NCBI GenBank assembly: GCA_019843655.1
Contig: JACDQD010000011.1
Location: 5,064,604-5,128,603, forward strand
Direction: 5' to 3'
Length of the DNA stretch: 64,000 bases
Source: Lethocerus indicus
Lineage: Eukaryota > Arthropoda > Insecta > Hemiptera > Belostomatidae
Shown here: positions 51,802 to 61,405 of the stretch, piece by piece
How positions within the stretch are numbered: position 1 is the first letter of the stretch
How the letters are laid out: each line of letters starts with the position of its first letter
Translations under genes and position numbers: made by a program
Notes under the pieces: generated by a model
Database searches by the model: none
Seen by the model: the letters and a program-made list of their open reading frames with translations, nothing else
Told to the model about the DNA's origin: nothing

Positions 51802-52450
51802 CAATCCGGTCCCACTCTTCCGGTCCTGCAACACCGCCCCGACACGATTACACTCGCAATACGATAGTGAACGGATCTCGACCGAACTGCGAAACACCGG
51901 GCACGCGACACCGAAACACTACGATGCCGTCGTAAACAAAAAACGAACGATGGCCGCGCTGCGGGTAAACCACCGCTCGAGTACCCGGCGGCGAGGTTTA
52001 TGAGAGACACGTGAGGCCGGGCGGCGTCGGCCCTATTGGGGAGGGGGTTGAGGGTGGTGGTAGGGGGTGAGAGGGAGAGAGGCTAGCTAAGACGAGGGGC
52101 GGGGGTTTTGCCGCCCTCCCACCCTCTCTTCTCCATTCAGTGTTGACATCGACCGCGCCGCGGACGGAGATAGAGAGAGTGCGGTCTATAGCGGCACACT
52201 ATCTGGCGGGGGTGGCTCGCTTACTCTCTCCCTCTCGCTCCCGCCCGCACACCTACAACGGGACCCTTTCACTTTCCTTCCCTAACCACGACAACCCCCG
52301 CCAGATAAGATAACAACGGGCCCCGCGTTCACCCCCGGCACAATACCACCGCCTACGGCCTAATAATTTTTAATTTTTATCTCTCACCGCCGGACGTTTA
52401 CTCCGCCCTCGCGGATCGGCTACTTAACGAAAGTTAGTCGCGATTCGCGG
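51779..52450 (-). promoter_or_regulatory. Presumptive Tet 5'UTR and promoter, CpG- and GAGA-rich
   Basis: The DNA directly upstream of the Tet start is strongly CpG-rich compared with its flanks. It contains GAGA-type tracts (52067-52086, 52168-52184 and, as CT, 52221-52245) and a YY1/Pho-like ATGGCCGCG word (51950-51958). No convincing TATA box or initiator could be fixed on the minus strand, so the start site is unplaced. A weak acceptor-like TTGCAG|GA (ending 51826) leaves open that part of this is intron. The assignment rests on position and composition. Confidence 0.5.
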
Positions 52451-53582
52451 TGTCGCAGTTCCGTCGATACGAAAATGTAAAATATTCCCTTTTCTTATTT
52501 CCGCTTGACCGTCGTTACTGCGCCGTTTACTGCGTGACCGACTGGAATCGATAATACGATTTACCAGTTTAAGATTGTAACCGCGGATTACGAGACGGAA
52601 TAAAAGTGTGAAATGGAAAGTGACGTTATATCGAAGGATAAATAATTACCTAAATGCGGCAAATAAATGGAATTCCATCGCTCGTTAATAATAATGAGTA
52701 AATTAATCGTCGTAAAAGATTGAAATTTATAGATTTTGAAATCTGAGTAAACATTAATGTCGCTAATGAATTAAGGCGCCGTTATTAAAAATATTTATAG
52801 GTTGTTTTCACTCAGAAAATATACAAATACACTGGCACTGTTACTAAAGAAAATACAGAAAACACAAATTCGATGAATCGTCTCATATGTAGCATTAAAA
52901 CCAGGGAGTAAAAAATTTATATGCCGCATTAAATATCGCTACCGTTAACGACTCGAATTATAATTTTAGATAAATAACCGCACTCTTTCACGGGGAGGAT
53001 AACATTTGCGTTAGGAATTACACGGTCTTTAAATTTCGAACTACGCACGTCAAGAACAGAACATTAGCGCGTTTTTCGGCGAGCATTCAAAAATGCGAGG
53101 CACTAGGGGGCATCTCGTCGAGTCGTTCTGTCTCGGAAGTGAACAAAGTCCTAATCCAGCGGCGAAGTATCGGCGAGAGGCCCCAATTTATATTTACCGT
53201 CGTCCCGCCGAAGAAGTCACGCTTCCGCTTCGCTCGAATCACTGCGGTACGACGGCGCGCACGGTTTTCCGGGGTGGCCGTCGAAATGCGAACGGGATAT
53301 ATCACACGCGAGAAACGTCCACCGGGGGGTTCGGAGTGAGAGTCCGTTGTTTAGCGGAGAGACGGTGCTGTTGTGTGGGACGCCAGTCTATACCGACAAC
53401 CGAGCGACATCTGAGCGAGGCGGGCACCCCGGCTTTTTTTGTTTGGAATTTTCGCCAGGCGGTTGGGCCGGGCCTAGTTGGGCCGGCGCCCGCCCAGGGG
53501 CCGCCACCTCCACACCCGGCAGATGTTCACAACCCGCCTCTCTACCCGTCCCAACTAATTATTCTTCTTCAAACTCCCCAGT
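52451..53582. other. Upstream non-coding DNA with a second CpG-rich block
   Basis: AT-rich at 52600-53040, then CpG- and GC-rich at about 53050-53580, with TATA-like GGTATAGAC on the minus strand (about 53396-53388). The 167-codon plus frame (53093-53596) is low-complexity and not protein-like. The block could be an alternative upstream promoter or exon of Tet, but nothing in the sequence proves it. Confidence 0.4.
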
Positions 53583-53625
53583 ACCGCGCTATTTGACTCC
53601 GGTTCAGATATGGCAGTGTAATCTG

Positions 53626-53992
53626 TTAACAACCCTTTCGTGGCGGAGCGCTCAGAAATGAGTTGCGCTCTAAGCAGCCGATGCAAGATCGACCGCGCGG
53701 ACATAATGCTCGTGAAAAAGAATTTCCCGGTCTGTCGACGATGCTCCGAATTTTTATTAGCGCGTTTCGATTTGTTGTTTCACTGTTATCATGAAAGTGC
53801 AGCATTTGTAATAGAGATTTATACCTGCCAGTAATTACATGAGTTTCCGTTCGTAATAACTCGTCGGTTGACCAATATTCTTCTATCGATATTTCTTTAC
53901 TCTTGACATTAACATCGACAGGGCAAAAAATGGATACATTTCGGGCACTGTTGTATTTTTCCATGCCATCAAGTTCACCGCGAAAGGGTTAA
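53626..53992 (-). mobile_element. Deleted piggyBac element with TTAA duplication
   Basis: The element at 53630-53988 is bounded by TTAA at 53626-53629 and 53989-53992. The left end CCCTTTCGTGGCG (53633-53645) and the inverse of the right end CCCTTTCGCGGTG (53988-53976) agree at 11 of 13 positions; the left end carries three extra bases (CAA) next to the TSD. The interior holds a transposase fragment on the minus strand. The paralogous empty site at 54275-54320 supports the boundaries independently. Confidence 0.85.
53716..53892 (-). pseudogene. piggyBac transposase fragment (DDE_Tnp_1_7-like)
   Basis: The minus frame 53964-53626 contains IEEYWSTDELLRT, then LLQMLHFHDN and LIKIRSIVD. This is the N-proximal conserved block of piggyBac transposases (family pattern YW......T......R......LHF.DN......KIRP..D). 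Only about 60 residues are recognisable. The DDD catalytic core and the Cys-rich C-terminus are missing, so it encodes no active transposase. The element probably survives as a mobilisable deletion derivative. Confidence 0.75.
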
Positions 53993-54259
53993 TATTCTTG
54001 TCTGAATAGTTCCTCTCGCAACTATGCCTCCTTGTTTACAATTATTATTGGTGAGAACGATTAGGGAGCAAAAAGTCCTTCAAATATTGCTCGTCCGCTA
54101 TCCAGAAATTCTGGATCTCTAGAATATCATAGGGCCAAGATAGTGGAGGACAGCATCCGGATCAAAATATTGATGAAATATAAGGACCATCGCTATTGCA
54201 ATCTTGTGTCCCCAATTCGCGCGGTTACCGTACAGTCAGTAATATATTACAGACTTCGC

Positions 54260-54550
54260 ATCACGGGATATTTGAGTCCGGTTTACATGCGGGAGTGTAA
54301 TCCGTTAATATTCGTGTCGGCATGCCAGCTCTATTCCTCTCGCAGCTACCTGCCGGCTTTCTTTCAGTTCCTTCTCGTTAGGCGCTACGCCTCCGGCTAT
54401 GTCTCCAACTAAGACGTTCCTCCCTGTCATAAGCTCTTCCACTCGCAGCATTAAAGCAGGCGTTATTTGTGGCGGCAACGATTCGGGAGGCAAGAAAAAC
54501 TCCCTCTAAAATATTGCTCATCTACTCGTCCAGAAATTCTGTACCTCTAA
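54260..54550 (+). repeat. Interspersed repeat, copy 2, with the empty piggyBac site
   Basis: GTCCGGTT...AGTGTAATCCGTTAATATTCGTGTC (about 54276-54317) is continuous where copy 1 is interrupted; TTAA is at 54305-54308. Copy 2 has about 130 bp more than copy 1 between the CTCGCAGCTA and AATATTGCTC blocks. The family itself is not recognised. Confidence 0.75.
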
Positions 54551-55261
54551 ATTAGCCGGGTTCCGAATCGCATTCAGCATTACAGTACGCTTTTCAAAAA
54601 TGTATAATTTCAAAGTATCGATGACATTATTTTTGTTTCAAACCATCGCTCTTGTGATCTTTCTTCACCAATCAAATGTCCGATGAACAATCCCAATAAA
54701 AAGGTTTCTCAAAAATTATGGCGTGTAAGTCAACTGTCGGAAAAATTGGTTAATTATCATCTGTTTACCTTTTATCTTACTTACCTAAAGAATTTGGGGT
54801 TTTATCAAAAGTTCCCCAAGCCACAATGATGCAAATGCTATATTCTTGATGTGTACCAAACTTACCTTCTGTGATGAGCAATTCATAGTCAGAGAGTAAA
54901 ATAAATCTATTATACAAAGTATCTCTGTGTGGCAATCGAATAACGTCAAATAATTCGGAAAATATAAAAACTAGTTCACACCTGTAGTACGCAGAAAGCT
55001 TCAGCCTTCAAGCGGATCAGAACCGATTCTTAGGCTCAAAGGGCACCCGCGTGATCCAGATAACAATGCAGATAAATAACCCTTATCAACGAGGAAGTAT
55101 ATATTTTTAATTTTTATTTCGCCGGCCGCAAATAGGACGGGAAATGCTCCGAAAAACACAGCTCCTCCAACCGAGTGACGCCGCTTATCTCAGCTACCAC
55201 GAGTCGATTTTTAATTCTCGATTGCGGTGATAAACCAGTCTCAATTCACTGATTTAGTCCT

Positions 55262-55378
55262 ATGCTAGACCGGTTTCGGTTTCTCAACATCTGCAGTAGC
55301 ATTCCGTTAATAAATTAGTTCCTATCAGCACTGTCCATTAGGCGATGGTGAGAACCCGAAACCAGTACTGAATAAATC
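55262..55378. repeat. Foldback element with imperfect arms
   Basis: The left arm GCTAGACCGGTTTCGG..TTCTCAACATC (about 55263-55290) matches the inverse of the right arm GATGGTGAGAACCCGAAACCAG (about 55354-55375) at about 20 of 23 positions over their overlap. It belongs to the CTAGACCGGTTTCGG family. Confidence 0.75.
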
Positions 55379-55599
55379 AGTTGCAACAGTATATCTCAAT
55401 ACTAATTATATTCTAAACCCTAGGGGTCCCCGTACCAGGTGTCTTGAATTAGAAACATTAAAAATCTCCAATATCGTCGATTGTTAATGGAGTAACTGCT
55501 GACGAAGAAGTCAAAACTGGTATTTAGTGGGACAATAACCTCGATAGAACAAAGACCACTATAGAGTGGAAGTGCTGCGACAGGAAAAACTACTGAGCA

Positions 55600-55697
55600 T
55601 GGCGAGCAGCCGAAACCGGTCCAAGCCAGCGGGAGAAGGGGGAATGCTCGAAAATGCTACGGTATTCCAAACCCTCGCATACCACCAAACAGTTATT
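55600..55697 (-). repeat. Dispersed repeat copy carrying both family motifs
   Basis: The minus strand reads GCGAGGGTTTGGAATACCGT (about 55677-55658) and, about 35 bp on, GGACCGGTTTCGGC (about 55619-55605). A similar pairing of the two motifs is seen at 57755-57830, minus strand. Confidence 0.65.
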
Positions 55698-57754
55698 CCG
55701 AACTAATATTCGAGTTATAATATGCCACCCTTCACCATAAATATTTGAAATTGTAAATACCTTTCTTTGAGTTTCCGCTTCCTTCCGGAGGAGTGACAGT
55801 TCACCGCAAACACTAGTCGACCGTTCAGTTCCACCCCCTGCAACCTGAATGGGAAAATACATAGAATGAGAAATCGTCGTAACATTTTAAATAGTGTCAG
55901 AATTAAATAAAGTTTTCATTATTAGAATCACATCAAAAATATCCGACATCAGTTAAATTTATAACATTACTAATAACCTATTAAATAAACCTATCACTGT
56001 TCCAATTCAATTTGAATATACTTTAGAATTACTTAAGTTCAAATTATGCGTGGGATGAGTGCTTTCAAAAACATGTATTCCTTGACATCTGCAAACCATA
56101 CTTCCAGAAATGTCACATTCTTGTCAATTGAAAATTCTGTTAATTCAAAATATGTAATGTTTGCTATTTAATTTCGTGCAAAAATTCGTCGTTTAGTTTT
56201 GTATAAATGCCACGAAAACGTATTGCCTCAATTTATAATGATGAAACGTTGGATTTTTCTGTCGCCATTAAAAACGTAACTTTGTCTGCACATTTTGCAT
56301 GTCTTAAATTTTCGTTTCAAGCGAAAGGGGCTGATACATCGTTACGATTTTCCCGTCGGCCGGCGACCGTTTACAGTGTTTTACACGGAGTCGTAAAACT
56401 GTACAAAACAGAAAGAACGATACTGCGTTATCATTCGACGAGCATTGTTTCTCTGACCGTTCCCGAGCGGCTTCTATCAATATCGATCCGGCAATGACGC
56501 TCGCCTCCTATTTCCAGGGGTGGTCCACCTCTCGCATGTAAATAAAAATGCAGAGATATATGCGCCGTTACATTCGTCTCCTATGATTTTAGTATTTTTA
56601 TGCTACTATATAGTGCCAATGATGGAACCACATCACTATGTACGAAACGATTCAGGTTTAAAATGAGGTTAGATCACGTCATAATTTCACCTAGGGTAAG
56701 GTTAGGCAGCCTACGACAGAGTTGTTCCTGGGGGACTTTTTCCGACATTTCTCTCAAGGCTTCATTCAAGTTATTGTTTACTATTCAACTTTAGACAATA
56801 TAATTCGGGAATACTTCCCCACGGTAAATTTCATACAAGTGCTTTGAAGACCAACGTGTCTGATACTGAAGTGTTTCACGAAATAGGCTCAAAATATTCT
56901 ACATTCCTAATAAAATATTAAAACGTTTAGCCTCAAACACAGCTGTTATACTTTTTAGATGTTACTAACACAGTGGTTGGTAAGGTTGACTAGGCGCCAC
57001 GGTCGAAAAAAATAAACATTCGAGTGATTCATAGGAGCTTGTGACGATTGTGTCTAAGGATACGTAATGAGTAATCCCCACGTGTTGTATCTAATATGGG
57101 CCAATTAAATGTAGGTCTTTGCCCGGTTTCGTATGTCATGAAATGCTGATTAGTATGGGACAAAATAATAATGCTCAGCTATATGGGAGTGTGTACAAAA
57201 CCGGTAGCTCTACTATTATTATTTGTATTATATACATAGCAAGTAATAATAGGATATTTTGTTATATCATTATTAACAAATGGGAACCGCATCCGACGCC
57301 GGTACCGGACCTGAGTAATGCGATTGGCGATTCGCAGGCAATGTCACAACTCTGCACTGAAGCAAAGGGAGAAGCCAAAGTTAGGCCACTGAGTATCGGT
57401 TAGTCTCCAGTCATAAAAGAAGTTGAGAGGCTTCGAATCCGCAAACGTACTGCGTACACCGGGGACTTCTTGAATGTAAACATGTCGGACTTACTACTGA
57501 CTGATAAGGCTCCCTTTGGAATGAAACCAATAAAGTGGAAGGTGTTTATTATATTGTGAGGCATAAAGTTAAACCGGAGCTAATAAATCCCAGCTTGACG
57601 GAAGCTCTGGTGAATTATAATCATAACCGCACAGAGCCCTTAGGTGCTTTGATCTTTCCCCAAGCGCATCGCTGGTTTCTTCTCCATTTCTCTTCGCGAG
57701 TCCCTCGGTATCGCATCCGGTAAAACCGGAAGTATCCAAAATGAATACAGGATG

Positions 57755-57830
57755 ACAACCGGCCTAGCTAGACAACATAACCGGTCGAAGATAGAAGAAT
57801 CATATTCCAAACCCTCCAGGACACCTAAGC
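57755..57830 (-). repeat. Dispersed repeat copy, diverged
   Basis: The minus strand carries GGAGGGTTTGGAATATG, then CGACCGGTTATG and CTAGGCCGGTTG: the same order of motifs as at 55600-55697. Confidence 0.5.
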
Positions 57831-59402
57831 GGGTAAATTATTAACGTACCAATAAATTTAATAATTGGTCGAAAAAGAAACAATTTTGATTTTCGCCTCA
57901 GAAAATATACCTCAACAATTCAGCTGTAAGTCTTGTGCAAGTATCACGCTGCACTAGAATTATTCGGAACATTGTTATAGTGAGCGCCTAGCTTTGTGAG
58001 GATTGTTGATGGAAAGGGAATTGAATTATTTCCCTCCCTCAAAAAAATCGCAGATGTTCGGTAGAATGACGTATGATTTTAGTGTGTTTGGGCGCCCGAT
58101 CAACAGCCTTTCGTCTCCGGCCAGATAAAGAGGGCGGTGCTCGGCGTTGCCCGAAATGTGTAAATCCTTGGAAAGAGAGCCAACCGAACTGCTTTTTCTT
58201 AACGGGTGGCCGGGTGTTGCGAATAGGGCTCGTGCAGGGCCAGGTGGGAGCCCTGGGCGCTCTTACCTGGCACGCTCTCACGACCTACTCTTTTTTTGCC
58301 CCTTTAAATAAGCTTTCGGTTCCCGACCGTATGTCTTCCACTTATATTACGTGCATTCGTGGCGGGAAATCGCCAGCAGTTAGTTCACAGCATCATCATG
58401 ACACCAGGTAACAGTTAAAAAAAAATATTAATCCATCCGATTGCCAAAACATATTATTTCCTTGCACATAAATAAAATCCAATTGACCGAAGTATATTTA
58501 TTTAGTTTCTTATAACATTTATTTTATTCATTTCTAGTTGCTAAATTACTAATCGAATAAGTTTATATAAGTACTCGTATAATGCAGATCTCAAAGTATA
58601 ATCCAGTGGGCGACAAGAACCGGCCTCTCTAATGCTCACATTCTCATGCCTCGAATAAAGGGAAGAACTATTATTCAACCTTTATCATTTTACTAGGTTC
58701 CGAGAATGGATTGAGAGCAATGCAGTGTACTTTCCGCTATGTGTACCCAACAAGTTAGTTCTTACAGGCGAGGAAGTCCCGTTTATCTGAAGCGGTCCGA
58801 CAAGTACTATTCTGTTTCAAATTCATACGATTCCTGGGATTTTCTTGTTTACTCTCGCGGTTTTGGTACCTCACCGTTGTCACTTCCTTTGCAGTCACCG
58901 ACGATGTAATAGGAGTTATTCGTGTTTATTTTGTCTTCAGTTGTTGTACAAAATTATTGCTTTCTCCGAAGGTAGGCTGACGTTGGCGCTGAGCCAAATC
59001 CAGTCTACTTTAGGACCAAGCAAGGGACAGGGGAATAGGATATCGCTCCAATGATGTCTCTTAGAACGCACACAAATATCTTATACATGAAGTAAATTTG
59101 TGCCCAAAAACTGGCTTTTTAGCACAACTTTGTTGATTGTCAGATTTCTGCATAAGTAAATCACTAAATTATTGACAGAAAGCTAGTGTAAATGGCGAAA
59201 AACAGAAGCGGAGACAGTAGATCGTAAGAGTGATCATACCTTCTTTGCACCCGCAAACAGGCATCATAAATTATTTACAACCATTCGGGCTAAAATACTT
59301 AATTACTTCCCAAGAACGTCTCAATTTAAATCATAAATTAAGTTATTTGGAATACTGCAATTTTAACGATCTTCTGTCGCCTCTCGTTGGTTTGGTATTT
59401 TT

Positions 59403-59541
59403 CTAGACCGGTTTCGGATTTTAAAAACGGTAAAAGTGAAGTGTCCGTGCAGACACAATGGTGCCCCACAAACCAGAGTGACTCAGCACCCTACTGACTA
59501 AAAGATCTCCTCAAGACGGCGGGCAATCGAAACCGGTCTAG
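59403..59541. mobile_element. 139-bp element with perfect 14-bp terminal inverted repeats
   Basis: CTAGACCGGTTTCG (59403-59416) and CGAAACCGGTCTAG (59528-59541) are exact inverses. The interior has no ORF. No clear target-site duplication is visible. It is the clearest full-length copy of the foldback family in the window. Confidence 0.75.
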
Positions 59542-60427
59542 CAGGGGCTTACCCCCACCAATACAAATATCTCAAATCCATATACAATATTCAGTCTAGA
59601 ACCAAGTTTGTAGCCGTACACAGGCGATTGCAGGAAGTGTAGTTATAGATCGATGATGGTATGCTGAAAATTGTGTCAGTGGCACGTGCCCGATGGGTTC
59701 TCATAGACAGGTATCTATTTAATTGGGGGGTGGGGGGGACCAAGACGGGAGGGAGGGTAAGCGGAGATTCGAAGGGTCCGTGTGTGGGGGGATGCGGTGG
59801 GACGGGGACGCGTGCCTAAGCGCCCCCCGTCAACAACAAACTACCCCTCACCGAACCACCCTCGACTCATGGGTTAACGCACCTTACAGTGTCCCCCCCC
59901 TTAATTCAGGCATCGATAACCGGCTCATTCCCCCAAATTCATAATGGGCAGCCCTTTAACCGCTTCACTACGATTCAGACGGACGCCCCCCAAATCGTCA
60001 CATATCTCCGCCACGGAGTTTGAAACATCGAAAATTGTTTTTTAATTATAATTTTTTCAAATTAATAATTCCCCTATAGTTTGAAATATCATATTTGGCT
60101 TCTCGCTATCTTCAACAGTTCCAGCGATATGGAATCCCATCTGCATTCTTCCTGTGGTAGCTAAAGTTGTTTCAAGAACAGATATTATTAAGCAATAATA
60201 GCAATAAATCGTACACGAAATCTACAACAGTGCGTACAGTATGATCCAGGATAATCGCTAAGGGCCGAATGACAGAGAGTGGAAAATTATCATTGTTGTT
60301 TTAAATATTTCAAGAACGAACACTACATGTAGGTGAAAAACAGGACAATAAATTCTAGAAGCGGAAATCACACCAACACTTCAGCTGATTACATGTACAC
60401 GTAACTAAGCGTATTACTGTGGAAATG

Positions 60428-60460
60428 CAACCGGCGATGGTGAGATAGCTAAACCGATCT
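60428..60460. repeat. Half-copy of the foldback family
   Basis: GCGATGGTGAGA followed by AAACCGATCT matches the right arm of the 55262-55378 element (GCGATGGTGAGA, then GAAACCAGT). Confidence 0.55.
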
Positions 60461-61333
60461 TGTTTGTTTGACGCCTTCTTCATTCATTACCGGCGTAAGC
60501 GCCTTCCATAAAGACCACTAGGAGGATTGGACAAGGCGAAGCATGGAAGCTATTATAGCTGGATAAACCTCCATTGCATACGGGCAGATTCAAACTACCG
60601 ACCTCTCTGTCCCAAGGCGCACCTAAACCGATCTAGCTTAGGACCGAGCAAGTGAGAATAAACAGAAAATCTTATACGCTGTTTGATGCGTATTAAATGT
60701 AAAAGAAATATTAATTCATTAATCATTTTCATCGCCGGCCCCACGTTTCGTACCGAGCAGGTCCGGACGACCTACCCGTGATTGATTCTATTCACGGCGG
60801 AAACCGTCAATTCAGACGTTGACGACCCAATTCTCATTCAATACCCGACAGTGAATTATTTGTTCACAAGAAGACTATTCGTTCACGGTTACCGGGAGGG
60901 GTGCCGCGATGAACCCGGGACCGGAGAAACAATGGATAGAGCACGCCCAGCAGCGGTCGGTTTTCGGGGGTAGCCCTTCCCAACCCCTTCACGCTTTAGG
61001 TGTTGAACGCGGGGCGAAAAAGGTCACGAAACATGGCGCCCGGGGCGTCCCATTCATGTGCTCTAATTGTATAATATATTTAATTACGTACTGACGTATC
61101 ATGGTCCCGATATTTCGTAATTCGGGCATTGGGGATATATCAACTTTATTTGAGAAAACAAAAAAAAATCAAATCCTATTTTCCATATCGTGGAATGTTT
61201 TGAATCATACATCATACTATAGTAGCGCTTTTTTAATTATTCGAAATTTCAATTGTTTTTTTGCAAGTGATTTTTTACACTCACTGCCCGAAAGTGAGTA
61301 GGTGAGTCGACTTACCCACTTTGTGGATAGATT

Positions 61334-61405
61334 GGTCTGTTTATGAACGGAAATGTGACTGGTGGCAAGGGTAATTATTTCTACCCTCAATATTACTTCC
61401 ACCAT
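61334..61405 (+). repeat. Dispersed repeat copy 2 (matches 37927-38006)
   Basis: GGTCT, CGGAAATGTG, GGCAAGGGTAATTATTTC and AATATTACTTCCACC occur in the same order and spacing as in 37927-38006. It overlaps the end of the 186-codon minus frame. Confidence 0.75.

Larger units (their letters stand above)
53583..54130 (+). repeat. Interspersed repeat, copy 1, split by a piggyBac insertion
   Basis: Left part 53583-53629 (CTCCGGTT...AGTGTAATC.GTTAA) and right part 53989-54130 (TTAATATTC.TGTC, TCCTCTCGCA.CTA, GCCTCC, AATATTGCTC, TCCAGAAATTCTG) match copy 2 at 54260-54550 in the same order. The 359-bp element between them is absent from copy 2. Confidence 0.75.

Noticed and set aside
53093..53596. 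167-codon plus-strand ORF
   Set aside because: CpG-rich low-complexity translation with no domain, running into a repeat copy at its end.
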